A stretch of 5,326 bases of DNA from Paracoccaceae bacterium (GCA_003551745.1 PUNI01000421.1:1-5326); one strand, 5' to 3'; shown: positions 1 to 5,326, numbered from the stretch's first letter. The notes: generated by a model from the sequence alone, not told the origin. Numbers and translations: made by a program.

Positions 1-983
1 AGGGTCAGCGCCCCGCCCATGAAGAGCGCGAGGATCAGCAGGATGAACATGCCGCGGTCCGGGTCCATCGCGAAGGCATGCACGCTGGTCAGGAGGCCCG
101 AGCGCACGATGAAGGTGCCGATCAGCGAGAAGCCGAAGGCGAGGATGGCGAGCAGGATCGTCCAGGTCTTCAGGGCCTCGCGCTTCTCCACCACGATGGC
201 CGAGTGCAGAAGCGCGGTGGCGAAGAGCCAGGGCATCAGGGATGCGTTCTCGACCGGATCCCAGAACCAGAAGCCGCCCCAGCCCAGCTCGTAATAGGCC
301 CACCAGGAGCCGAGGCCGATGCCGATGGTCAGAAACACCCAGGCCGCCAGCGTCCATGGCCGCACCCAGCGGCCCCAGGCCGCGTCCACCCGGCCTTCCA
401 GCAGCGCGGCGACGGCGAAGGAAAAGGCCATCGAGAGCCCGACATAGCCGAGATAGAGGAAGGGCGGATGCAGCGCGAGGCCCGGATCCTGCAGGAGCGG
501 GTTGAGGTCGCGCCCGTCCATCGGCGGGATCGCCATCCGGTCGAAGGGGTTGGAGGTGAAGAGGGTGAAGGCGATGAAGGCCGCGGTGATCGACGACTGC
601 ACCGCCAGCACCCGGGCCCGCAGCGTCTCGCGCAGCTGGCTGCCGAACCAGGCCGCGCAGGCGCCGAAGAGGGTGAGGATCAGCACCCACAGGAGCAGCG
701 AGCCCTCGTGGTTCCCCCAGACCCCGGAGATCTTGTAGATCATCGGCTTGGCGGTGTGGGAGTTCGCCACCACCAGTGCCACGGAGAAGTCGGAGACCAC
801 GAAGGCATAGGTGAGTGCGGCGAAGGAGAAGGCGACGAGCAGGAACTGCGCGGTTGCCATCGGGTGGGCCGCCCGCATCCAGCTGCCCCAGCCCCTCTCG
901 GCGCCCACCAGCGGCACCACCGCCTGCACCAGTGCGACTGCGAAGGCGAGAACCAGCGCGAAATGGCCAAGCTCGACGATCAT
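1..983 (-). CDS. ccmF: Cytochrome c heme lyase subunit CcmF (N-terminal part, runs off the window)
   Basis: CcmF is the polytopic inner-membrane heme lyase of System I cytochrome c maturation. It takes heme from holo-CcmE and, with CcmH/CcmI, ligates it to the CXXCH motif of apocytochrome c on the periplasmic side. About 327 N-terminal residues are present, roughly half of the usual 630-660; the rest lies beyond base 1. The protein begins MIVELGHFALVLAFAVALVQ and is rich in hydrophobic helices. The tryptophan-rich WWD signature is at residues 235-246 (WGGFWFWDPVEN). Three of the family's four conserved histidines are visible: His172 (in ALHPPFLYLG), His260 (in ATALLHSAIV) and His302 (in TSVHAFAMDP). 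They match Escherichia coli His173, His261 and His303. The start is fixed because an in-frame TAG (986-984) directly precedes the ATG, and AGGGG at 995-991 sits 7 bases upstream. It lies 90 bases downstream of ccmE on the same strand. The fourth histidine would lie outside the window. No lesion is seen in the visible part. Confidence 0.96.
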   Translation of the reverse strand, partial: MIVELGHFALVLAFAVALVQAVVPLVGAERGWGSWMRAAHPMATAQFLLVAFSFAALTYAFVVSDFSVALVVANSHTAKPMIYKISGVWGNHEGSLLLWVLILTLFGACAAWFGSQLRETLRARVLAVQSSITAAFIAFTLFTSNPFDRMAIPPMDGRDLNPLLQDPGLALHPPFLYLGYVGLSMAFSFAVAALLEGRVDAAWGRWVRPWTLAAWVFLTIGIGLGSWWAYYELGWGGFWFWDPVENASLMPWLFATALLHSAIVVEKREALKTWTILLAILAFGFSLIGTFIVRSGLLTSVHAFAMDPDRGMFILLILALFMGGALT

Positions 984-1073
984 CTACCAACCCCTGTCAT
1001 CTGCCGGCCGTGATCCGGGCTGTCACCTGTCGGCGCGTGCGGCCCCGGCCGGGCCGGCGGCGCGCCCGGCGGC
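984..1073 (-). other. GC-rich ccmE-ccmF intergenic spacer with short hairpin
   Basis: This 90-base spacer follows the ccmE TGA. Just after the stop, GCCGG (1053-1057) and CCGGC (1066-1070) form an inverted repeat around an 8-base loop, with further G/C-rich complementarity around it. No T tract follows, so it is a poor intrinsic terminator. It could instead stabilise the ccmE 3' end or tune the ccmE to ccmF ratio. Near ccmF, a seven-codon reading frame (1000-980) begins ATG ACA GGG and ends in a TGA that overlaps the ccmF ATG. It has no clear Shine-Dalgarno sequence of its own, so its translation is doubtful. I see no ccmD-like small gene here. Confidence 0.4.
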
Positions 1074-1532
1074 TCAGTACCCGGCCTGCTCGGCCCCGTC
1101 TTCCATCCAGTGACCCTGCCGCTTGAGCGCATCGGCCACCTCGCGCGGCATGTAGGTCTCGTCGTGCTTGGCCAGGATTTCGTGGGCGCGGAACACCCCG
1201 TTCTCGAAGCGGCCGGTGCCGACCATCCCCTCGCCCTCGGCGAAGAGATCCGGCAGCACGCCCGCGAACACCACCGGCACGTCGGCGCCGCCGTCGGTGA
1301 CGACGAAGCGCACCTCGTAGCCGTCGCCGCGCACGATGCTGCCCGGCGCGACGAGGCCGCCGAGGCGGAAGGTCTCGGTCGGGGCGGGCGGTTCGGCGAG
1401 GATGTCGGAGGGCGAGCGGAAGAAGTTGATGCCGTCGCGCATGGCGTATCCGATCAGCGCCGTGGACAGCGCGAGGGCGACCATTGCGAGGACCACGATC
1501 TGGATCCGGCGTTGTTTCTTTAGGTTCTTCAT
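1074..1532 (-). CDS. ccmE: Cytochrome c maturation heme chaperone CcmE
   Basis: CcmE is the membrane-anchored periplasmic heme chaperone of System I. It binds heme covalently through a histidine after loading by CcmC/CcmAB and passes it to CcmF. The 152-residue length is normal for the family. A short basic cytoplasmic N-terminus (MKNLKKQRR) is followed by one membrane anchor at about residues 11-30, and then a beta-rich OB-fold domain (about 45-130). The heme-attachment motif AKHDETYMP is at residues 121-129, with His123 as the covalent ligand and Tyr127 as the axial ligand (His130 and Tyr134 in E. coli). The tail after about residue 132 is predicted to be flexible. The ATG is preceded by AGGAGA (1540-1535), which overlaps the argC stop codon; only 6 bases separate the genes, so translation is probably coupled to argC. 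The spacing of 2-3 bases between this Shine-Dalgarno and the ATG is shorter than usual. The first codons are A-rich, unlike the rest of the gene. Confidence 0.97.
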   Translation of the reverse strand: MKNLKKQRRIQIVVLAMVALALSTALIGYAMRDGINFFRSPSDILAEPPAPTETFRLGGLVAPGSIVRGDGYEVRFVVTDGGADVPVVFAGVLPDLFAEGEGMVGTGRFENGVFRAHEILAKHDETYMPREVADALKRQGHWMEDGAEQAGY

Positions 1533-1534
1533 CG

Positions 1535-1540
1535 TCTCCT
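1535..1540 (-). promoter_or_regulatory. ccmE ribosome binding site overlapping the argC stop codon
   Basis: AGGAGA on the minus strand includes the last two bases of the argC TAG and lies 2 bases before the ccmE ATG. The overlap suggests that ribosomes ending argC help start ccmE. Confidence 0.6.
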
Positions 1541-2570
1541 ACGGAAAGACCGGCGGCAGTGTCAGCCCGGCGGTCTCCTCCGCTCCCAGCATCAGGTTCG
1601 CGTTCTGCACCGCCTGCCCGGAAGAGCCCTTGGTGAGGTTGTCGAGAACCACCATCACCACCGCCCGACCCGGCATTCGGTCGGCCACGACGCCAATATG
1701 CACATAATTGGACCCGCGCACATGCCTGGTCGACGGGAGTGCGCCAAAAGGCAGCACGTGCAGGAAGAATTCCAGATCATATCGGCGTGAAAGGGTGGCG
1801 TGCACCGCCTCCGGATCGCCGTCGACATAGATGGTGGCGAGGACGCCCCGGTTCATCGGGCTCAGATGCGGCGTGAACTGCACTTGCACGGCCCGGCCGG
1901 CGGCCCGGGTGAACTCCTGGTCGAACTCGCCCAGATGGCGGTGGGTGCCGCCGGCGGCATAGGGATGCGTGCCCTCGGAGAGCTCGGCATGGAGCAGGTT
2001 CTCCTTCAGCGCACGGCCGGCGCCGGAGACCCCGGCCTTGAGGTCGATCACGATCCGGTCGGGATCGATCACGCCCTCCTCCAGCAGCGGGCGGATGCCA
2101 TAGATGCCGGCCGCTGCATTGCAACCGGTACCGGCGACGAGGCGCGCGGCCTCGATGTCGTTGCGGTAGAATTCGGTCAGGCCATAGACGGCCTCGGCCT
2201 GCAGCTCGGGCGCCGCATGGGGCTGGCCGTACCACTTCGCGTATTCGGCCGGATCGCGCAGCCGGAAGTCGGCCGAGAGATCGACGACGCGCAGCTTGCC
2301 GGGCAGCGCCTTGACGACGGCCTGGCTGGTGGCGTGCGGCAGGGCGCAGAACACCAGATCGACACGGTCGAGGGCCATGTCCTCGATCCTCTGCAGCCGT
2401 GGCAGGCCCATCGGGGCGAGGTGCGGGAACACCGCGCCCATCTCCATCCCCGCCTTGCGCTCGCCCGAGAGCCCGACGATCTCCATGGTGGGGTGAGTGG
2501 CGATCAGACGCACGAGTTCCGCGCCGGTGTAGCCACTGGCGCCGAGGACCGCGATCCGGTGGAGCGTCAT
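1539..2570 (-). CDS. argC: N-acetyl-gamma-glutamyl-phosphate reductase (type 1 ArgC)
   Basis: ArgC performs the NADPH-dependent reduction of N-acetyl-glutamyl-5-phosphate to N-acetyl-glutamate 5-semialdehyde, the third step of arginine biosynthesis, in the cytoplasm. With the start at 2570 the protein has 343 residues, normal for the long type 1 form. The N-terminal nucleotide-binding loop is GASGYTG at residues 10-16. The catalytic cysteine is Cys150 in AGTGCNAAAG, and the conserved THRHLGEF segment (209-216) carries His210 and His212, the likely acid/base histidine region. The C-terminal [14 protein letters not shown] segment (314-327) is typical of the family. The frame stays open to 2630, but the 2570 ATG is preferred because the Rossmann strand begins right after it and AGGGGGA lies 8 bases upstream. 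The active-site context GCNAAA differs from the commoner GCYPTA, although the cysteine is kept. It is followed within 6 bases by ccmE and preceded by a 144-base gap after the TAXI gene, so it may head the argC-ccmE-ccmF unit. Confidence 0.97.
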   Translation of the reverse strand: MTLHRIAVLGASGYTGAELVRLIATHPTMEIVGLSGERKAGMEMGAVFPHLAPMGLPRLQRIEDMALDRVDLVFCALPHATSQAVVKALPGKLRVVDLSADFRLRDPAEYAKWYGQPHAAPELQAEAVYGLTEFYRNDIEAARLVAGTGCNAAAGIYGIRPLLEEGVIDPDRIVIDLKAGVSGAGRALKENLLHAELSEGTHPYAAGGTHRHLGEFDQEFTRAAGRAVQVQFTPHLSPMNRGVLATIYVDGDPEAVHATLSRRYDLEFFLHVLPFGALPSTRHVRGSNYVHIGVVADRMPGRAVVMVVLDNLTKGSSGQAVQNANLMLGAEETAGLTLPPVFP

Positions 2571-2578
2571 GGCGGCTG

Positions 2579-2585
2579 TCCCCCT
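2579..2585 (-). promoter_or_regulatory. argC ribosome binding site
   Basis: AGGGGGA on the minus strand lies 8 bases upstream of the ATG at 2570. It supports this start over the in-frame upstream ATG at 2630, which would add 20 residues of low-complexity sequence before the conserved N-terminus. Confidence 0.65.
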
Positions 2586-2601
2586 GCCCGTCCGTGCGGC
2601 G

Positions 2602-2630
2602 GGTCTAGGGGCATTCGCCCGGCGGTGCAA
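2602..2630 (-). promoter_or_regulatory. Possible argC promoter (TTGCAC-N17-TAGACC)
   Basis: On the minus strand TTGCAC (2630-2625) is followed after 17 bases by TAGACC (2607-2602), giving a predicted transcription start near 2595 and a short leader of about 25 bases before argC. The match to the sigma-70 consensus is only about 3 of 6 in each hexamer. The -10-like part lies in GCCCCTAG, which recurs in the candidate promoter of the divergent DUF4239 gene. The position is sensible but the call rests on weak sequence similarity. Confidence 0.3.
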
Positions 2631-2714
2631 TGGCGCTGGCGGGCGGAGGGACGTCGGCGGCGCAGGGCTGCGGGCCCTCGGCTGCGGCCTGCGGCCGGGG
2701 CCGGTCGGGGCCGA

Positions 2715-3668
2715 TCAGGGCGCGGCGGCGAAGGCGGCGGCCGCCGCCGGGTGCAGGGTGGCGGTCAGCCCGTCCCGCGCCATCGCAGCCGGATCGAGGC
2801 CGTCCAGCAGGGGCTCGCGGAGGCTGAGCTCCGGCAGCGCCGACAGCGCCGTGGCCACCATCGCCTCGACCACCGCGTCGGGCGTGTCGGCGCGCGCGAC
2901 GAGCGTGGCCTTCACGCCGATCGTGGTGATGTCATGGGTGAGCTGGGGATAGGCCGCCAGCGGGATGCGCGCGGGCACGAAGCCCTCCTCGGCGGCCACC
3001 AGGCCGGCAGCCCCGGCTCCCGTGAGATCAGCGATGGCGACATCGCAGGCGTCCAGCGCCTCGGCGATGGACGCGCTCGGATGCCCGGTGACGAGGATGG
3101 TGGCGTCGAGCCGGCCCGCGCAGAGCTCGGCCAGCGCGGGGCCGGCCTGCAGCTCGCGCAGCTCGGCGAAGGCGGAGGGATCGATGTCCTCGGCCTCCAG
3201 CAGCCGCACCGCCGTCGCATGGCGGCCCGAGGCGGGATGGCCGATATCGACCCGCCGGCCGGCGAGATCGGCCAGGCTCGCGATGCCGGCGTCGCGGCGC
3301 ACGAGCAGCGTCACCGGCTCCGGGTAGAGCGCCAGGACGCTGCGCAACTCCTCCATCGGCGGATCGCCGGCGAAGAGCGCCGTGCCGTGCAGCGCATGCG
3401 CCTGCCAGTCGGACTGCACCAGTGCCATGTCGAGCTGCCGGTCGCGCAGGGCGAAGAGATTGTAGATCGAGCCCGGCGTCGGTTCGGGCGAGCAGCGCAA
3501 CTCGCCCGGCGCCGCGGCATTGACCGCTGCGCACAGCGTGCTGATCACGCCGTAATAGCCGCCATCCAGCTCGCCGGTGCCGACCGAGAAGAAGGTCAGC
3601 GCCGGCGCCGGGCCCGAGGCCATGCAAAGGCCGGCCGCCACCGTCGCGATCAGCTCCCTGCGTCGCAT
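2715..3668 (-). CDS. TAXI-family TRAP transporter solute-binding protein
   Basis: The product resembles periplasmic substrate-binding proteins of the TAXI type, which normally capture organic acids such as glutamate-like solutes and hand them to a fused TRAP membrane permease. It has 317 residues, typical of the family. The N-terminus has three arginines at positions 2-4, a hydrophobic stretch (about 7-18) and a likely signal peptidase I site after APA (residue 23). Mature sequence opens with FFSVGTGELDGGYYG (26-40), the TAXI signature strand and loop. It is followed by PTPGSIYNLFALR (63-75) and DMALVQSDWQAHALHGT (80-96), both characteristic of the family. Cys46 and Cys59 may form a disulfide. 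Cys15 is not in a proper lipobox, so a lipoprotein is unlikely. The frame stays open far upstream, but the ATG at 3668 is chosen for the signal peptide and the GGGG 6 bases before it. No TRAP permease gene is visible in the window, so it is an orphan here. Substrate is unknown. Confidence 0.88.
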   Translation of the reverse strand: MRRRELIATVAAGLCMASGPAPALTFFSVGTGELDGGYYGVISTLCAAVNAAAPGELRCSPEPTPGSIYNLFALRDRQLDMALVQSDWQAHALHGTALFAGDPPMEELRSVLALYPEPVTLLVRRDAGIASLADLAGRRVDIGHPASGRHATAVRLLEAEDIDPSAFAELRELQAGPALAELCAGRLDATILVTGHPSASIAEALDACDVAIADLTGAGAAGLVAAEEGFVPARIPLAAYPQLTHDITTIGVKATLVARADTPDAVVEAMVATALSALPELSLREPLLDGLDPAAMARDGLTATLHPAAAAAFAAAP

Positions 3669-3672
3669 CTGC

Positions 3673-3707
3673 CACCCCGTCTCCCGCCGGCGCAGGAAAA
3701 CGGGGTG
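3673..3707 (-). promoter_or_regulatory. Inverted repeat covering the TAXI gene ribosome binding site
   Basis: CACCCCGT (3673-3680 on the plus strand) and ACGGGGTG (3700-3707) form a perfect 8-bp inverted repeat with a 19-base loop. In the minus-strand transcript the second arm contains GGGGUG, the probable Shine-Dalgarno of the TAXI gene, ending 4 bases before the ATG. It could act as a hairpin that hides the ribosome binding site or as a DNA operator. The symmetry is seen directly; either role is inferred. Confidence 0.4.
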
Positions 3708-3724
3708 ACAGGGCAAAGTAAAGC

Positions 3725-3752
3725 TTGATCTGCGCCGCCGGGCCCCTAGCCT
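3725..3752 (+). promoter_or_regulatory. Possible promoter of the DUF4239-AIM24 pair (TTGATC-N16-TAGCCT)
   Basis: TTGATC (3725-3730) is followed after 16 bases by TAGCCT (3747-3752). The first hexamer matches 4 of 6 consensus positions and the second 3 of 6. Transcription would start near 3759, giving a leader of about 42 bases to the TTG at 3801. It lies at the downstream edge of the least GC-rich part of the divergent region (about 3695-3730), as expected for a promoter zone. The same stretch might also hold the promoter of the TAXI gene, for which I see no good hexamers. Confidence 0.3.
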
Positions 3753-3765
3753 GCGCCGAGGCGCT

Positions 3766-3791
3766 TTGGGCTGGGGGCCTTGGGCTGGGGG
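3766..3791 (+). repeat. Two-copy direct repeat, 12-base unit, 14-base period
   Basis: TTGGGCTGGGGG occurs at 3766-3777 and again at 3780-3791, separated by CC. The copies are identical. The repeat lies in the predicted leader of the DUF4239 gene and the G run of the second copy runs into the ribosome binding site. A local tandem duplication is the simplest explanation. Confidence 0.75.
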
Positions 3792-3795
3792 AGGG
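3787..3795 (+). promoter_or_regulatory. Ribosome binding site that decides the DUF4239 gene start
   Basis: GGGGGAGGG contains GGAGG at 3790-3794, which is 6 bases before the TTG at 3801. The alternative in-frame TTG at 3780 overlaps the direct repeat and has a G run only 2 bases upstream, too close for initiation. The 3801 TTG is therefore preferred. Confidence 0.6.
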
Positions 3796-3800
3796 AAGGC

Positions 3801-4604
3801 TTGCCGCCGTTCGTTCACGATATCGAACCGACAGACCTGGCCGTGCTGTTCGCGGCCGTCTTCGTCGGCAGCATGATCCTCGGCATCCTTCTGGTCAAAC
3901 CGATCCTGCGGCTCTTCGTGGGGCGGGGCGATCCCACCATCAACCAGTCGATCGGCTCCGCCACCGCAACCTTCAGCCTGTTCTATGCCTTGCTTGCCGG
4001 TCTGCTGACCGTGGCCGCCTATCAGAACCGCGAACGCATCCAGCAGCACATACTGGCCGAGGCGAACTCGGTGGGCGTGCTCTATGCCACGATGCAGGCC
4101 TACCCCGAGCCGACCCGCTCCGAGGTGCAGGCGATGCTGCGCGACTACGTGCTGTTCACCATCCACCGCGACTGGGAAGCGCATCGGACGGGAGATTACC
4201 TCAACGGCGGCACCAACCGCGCCGATGCGCTGAGCGCCAAGCTCGCCGGCTTCGTCCCCGACACGCCGGCGATGCAGGCGGTTCACGCCGAGACCCTGCG
4301 GGCGATGGGCGGCTTCATGACCGCCCGTCAGAACCGGCTGAGCGGAACCAACACGGGCATTCCCCCCGTCTTGTGGTATGCGGTGCTGGCCGGCGCCGTG
4401 CTGAACCTGCTTATCATCGCCCTCCTGCGGATGCGGCCGATCGCCCATATCCTGCTGGGCACGATCAGCGCCTTCTATCTTGGCGTGGTGCTGTTCGTGA
4501 TCACCATCCTGGACGACCCGTTGCGCGGTACAGCCGGGCTCGAACCGGTCGCCTTCGAGCGGCTGTGGGAGCGGCAGATGCGCTGGGACGAGCAACTGGT
4601 CTGA
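3801..4604 (+). CDS. DUF4239 (bestrophin-like) membrane protein
   Basis: The product resembles the DUF4239 family, membrane proteins called bestrophin-like from remote similarity to anion channels; their bacterial function is not established. From the TTG start it has 267 residues, usual for the family. Two hydrophobic helices lie at about residues 13-36 and 54-73, then a soluble, mainly helical segment (about 77-185), then two more helices at about 188-208 and 213-236. Family-like features are FSLFYALLAGLLTVAAY (58-74), the EANSVGVLYATMQAYPEPTR stretch (87-106), YVLFTIHRDWEA (116-127), PPVLWYAVLAGAVLNLL (188-204) and the LDDPLRG motif (237-243) after the last helix. There is no cleavable signal peptide. 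The AIM24-family gene starts 7 bases after its stop, so the two are probably co-transcribed and may work together at the membrane. The start codon could also be TTG 3780, adding 7 residues. The family call is fairly sure; an ion-channel role is not shown. Confidence 0.85.
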   Translation: MPPFVHDIEPTDLAVLFAAVFVGSMILGILLVKPILRLFVGRGDPTINQSIGSATATFSLFYALLAGLLTVAAYQNRERIQQHILAEANSVGVLYATMQAYPEPTRSEVQAMLRDYVLFTIHRDWEAHRTGDYLNGGTNRADALSAKLAGFVPDTPAMQAVHAETLRAMGGFMTARQNRLSGTNTGIPPVLWYAVLAGAVLNLLIIALLRMRPIAHILLGTISAFYLGVVLFVITILDDPLRGTAGLEPVAFERLWERQMRWDEQLV

Positions 4605-4611
4605 GGGGGCG

Positions 4612-5289
4612 ATGGCGGGGTTTTCGGTGCGCGAGGTCGAGGGCATGCGCCAGGTGCGCATCGCGCTCGACGAGGAGACGGTGCGCACCCGGCGCGGCGC
4701 GCTGTCGAACCTGCATGGCAACATCCGGGTGACCGCGCGGCTGCCCCGGCCGGGCGACCTGTTCCGGTCGATGTTCACCAACGAGGCGCGGGTGCGGCCC
4801 AGCTACAGCGGGACCGGCGTCATCAACCTGCAGCCCTCGCTCGGCGGCTATCACATGCTGGGGGTGGAGGATCAGCGCTGGGTTCTCGAGCCGGGCGTGT
4901 TCTGGGCCGCCGAGGAAGGGGTGCGGCTCGGCCTCTACCGCGAGCGCATCATCCCCAGCCTCTGGGCCGGCGACGGGCTTCTGGTCTGGAAGACGACCGT
5001 GGCGGGGCATGGGGACGTGGCGATCAACGCGCCGGGGCCGGTGGATGTCGTGTCGCTGGAGAACGAGGAGTTGCGTGTGCAGGGCCGGCTGGTGCTGGGC
5101 CGAACCGCGGGGCTGCGCTTCTCCTCGCGCCGGGCGAGCACCTTTTTCCGCTCCTTCCTCGTCGGGCAGCGGCGGCTGCGGGTGTTCTCCGGTACCGGCA
5201 AGGTGCTGGTCTGCTGGACGCCCTACTGGAACCACCACATGTATCAGCGCATGACCGGCGAGGACATCGAGGGCTCGCTGTTCGAATAG
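4612..5289 (+). CDS. AIM24 family protein
   Basis: The product resembles the AIM24 family, named after a yeast mitochondrial protein linked to inner-membrane organisation; bacterial members are of unknown function. It has 225 residues, within the family range, with no signal peptide and no membrane helix, so it is probably cytoplasmic or peripheral. The sequence is rich in predicted beta strands and glycine turns. Typical segments are RRGALSNLHGNIRV (27-40), the SYSGTGVINLQPSLGGYHML stretch (64-83), the VLEPGVFWAAEEGVRLG region (91-107) and FFRSFLVG...VFSGTGKVLV (178-200), an arrangement expected of this beta-rich fold. The ATG is preceded by GAGGGGG that overlaps the TGA of the DUF4239 gene, suggesting translational coupling. 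A WNHH segment (206-209) near the C-terminus has adjacent histidines, but I cannot assign them a role. The family assignment rests on overall pattern, not on a single diagnostic residue. Confidence 0.83.
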   Translation: MAGFSVREVEGMRQVRIALDEETVRTRRGALSNLHGNIRVTARLPRPGDLFRSMFTNEARVRPSYSGTGVINLQPSLGGYHMLGVEDQRWVLEPGVFWAAEEGVRLGLYRERIIPSLWAGDGLLVWKTTVAGHGDVAINAPGPVDVVSLENEELRVQGRLVLGRTAGLRFSSRRASTFFRSFLVGQRRLRVFSGTGKVLVCWTPYWNHHMYQRMTGEDIEGSLFE

Positions 5290-5300
5290 ACGCCAGGGGA

Positions 5301-5313
5301 GGCGGCGACCGCC
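5301..5313 (+). other. Small perfect hairpin after the AIM24 gene
   Basis: GGCGG (5301-5305) and CCGCC (5309-5313) form a 5-bp stem around the loop CGA, 12 bases after the AIM24 stop. No T run follows before the window ends, so it does not qualify as a terminator on what is visible. The same stretch has AGGGGAGG (5295-5302), 11 bases before a GTG at 5314 (reading GTG CGC CGG CGG). It could therefore be the translation start region of a third gene in the same operon. Neither reading can be settled from 13 remaining bases. Confidence 0.3.
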
Positions 5314-5326
5314 GTGCGCCGGCGGA

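Larger units (their letters stand above)
2571..2714 (-). other. Intergenic region between the TAXI gene and argC
   Basis: These 144 bases hold the argC ribosome binding site and candidate promoter described separately. Downstream of the TAXI stop there are G/C-rich partial inverted repeats, such as AGGGC and GCCCT around CCGCA. No T tract follows any of them, so no convincing intrinsic terminator is seen and read-through from the TAXI gene into argC remains possible. No conserved small reading frame was recognised. Confidence 0.4.

Noticed and set aside
1..14. Lipoprotein reading of the TAXI protein (cysteine at residue 15)
   Set aside because: The residue before Cys15 is leucine rather than Gly, Ala or Ser, so there is no lipobox. 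A signal peptidase I site after APA fits better. The coordinates here are residue numbers in the protein; the gene is at 2715-3668.
3..30. Possible truncation of ccmF as a pseudogene
   Set aside because: The frame is open to the window edge and all expected motifs up to residue 302 are intact. The shortness results from where the window was cut.
78..1013. A 311-codon open frame on the plus strand, antisense to ccmF
   Set aside because: It is the shadow of ccmF, which carries the WWD motif and conserved histidines. The plus-strand product is hydrophilic low-complexity sequence without recognisable motifs.
1800..3728. A 642-codon open frame on the plus strand, antisense to argC and the TAXI gene
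   Set aside because: It spans two well-supported minus-strand genes and their intergenic gap. Its translation is low-complexity, rich in Arg, Gly, Ala, His and Gln, and resembles no known domain. Long antisense frames are common where third positions are nearly all G/C.
3725..4732. A 335-codon plus-strand frame overlapping the DUF4239 gene
   Set aside because: The overlapping frame encodes clear membrane helices and DUF4239 motifs, while this one gives an Arg-rich sequence with no family resemblance.
3669..4781. Upstream extension of the TAXI reading frame giving a 688-residue protein
   Set aside because: The extension runs antisense through the DUF4239 gene and into the AIM24 gene, with no domain of its own. 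The ATG at 3668 is followed at once by a signal peptide and the TAXI domain.
4501..5238. A 245-codon minus-strand frame antisense to the AIM24 gene
   Set aside because: Its translation is Pro, Arg, His and Ala-rich with no recognisable domain, and the plus strand carries a well-placed start and family-like sequence.

Overview
The window looks like a stretch of chromosome from a GC-rich alphaproteobacterium, most likely Rhodobacteraceae-like. The reasons are the strongly G/C-biased third codon positions, the System I cytochrome c maturation proteins, and the linkage of argC to ccm genes, which is known from Rhodobacter capsulatus (argC next to ccl1/ccl2). The exact genus cannot be read from the sequence. 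No RNA gene, insertion sequence, CRISPR array or phage remnant was seen.

The window splits at a divergent intergenic region (about 3669-3800). Leftward, on the minus strand, lie four genes in transcription order: a TAXI-family TRAP-type periplasmic solute-binding protein (3668-2715), argC for arginine biosynthesis (2570-1539), ccmE, the periplasmic heme chaperone (1532-1074), and ccmF, the heme lyase subunit (983 to beyond base 1, truncated by the window edge at about residue 327). argC and ccmE are almost contiguous, and the ccmE ribosome binding site overlaps the argC stop codon. ccmF follows after a 90-base GC-rich gap. ccmE and ccmF act in sequence: CcmE carries heme covalently on His123 and delivers it to CcmF, which attaches it to apocytochrome c. 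argC is a metabolic neighbour with no obvious mechanistic link.

Rightward, on the plus strand, lie two closely spaced genes. The first encodes a four-helix membrane protein of the DUF4239/bestrophin-like family (3801-4604, TTG start). The second encodes an AIM24-family protein (4612-5289). They are 7 bases apart and almost certainly co-transcribed. Neither family has a well-defined bacterial function, so this pair is the least understood part of the window. The last 37 bases hold a small hairpin and a possible start of a further gene.

Regulatory details worth noting are an 8-bp perfect inverted repeat whose inner arm covers the ribosome binding site of the TAXI gene, a 12-base direct repeat in the leader of the DUF4239 gene, and two weak promoter-like elements that both carry GCCCCTAG. 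No convincing undescribed multi-gene system is visible. The DUF4239-AIM24 pair beside an orphan TAXI binding protein is the best candidate for follow-up.
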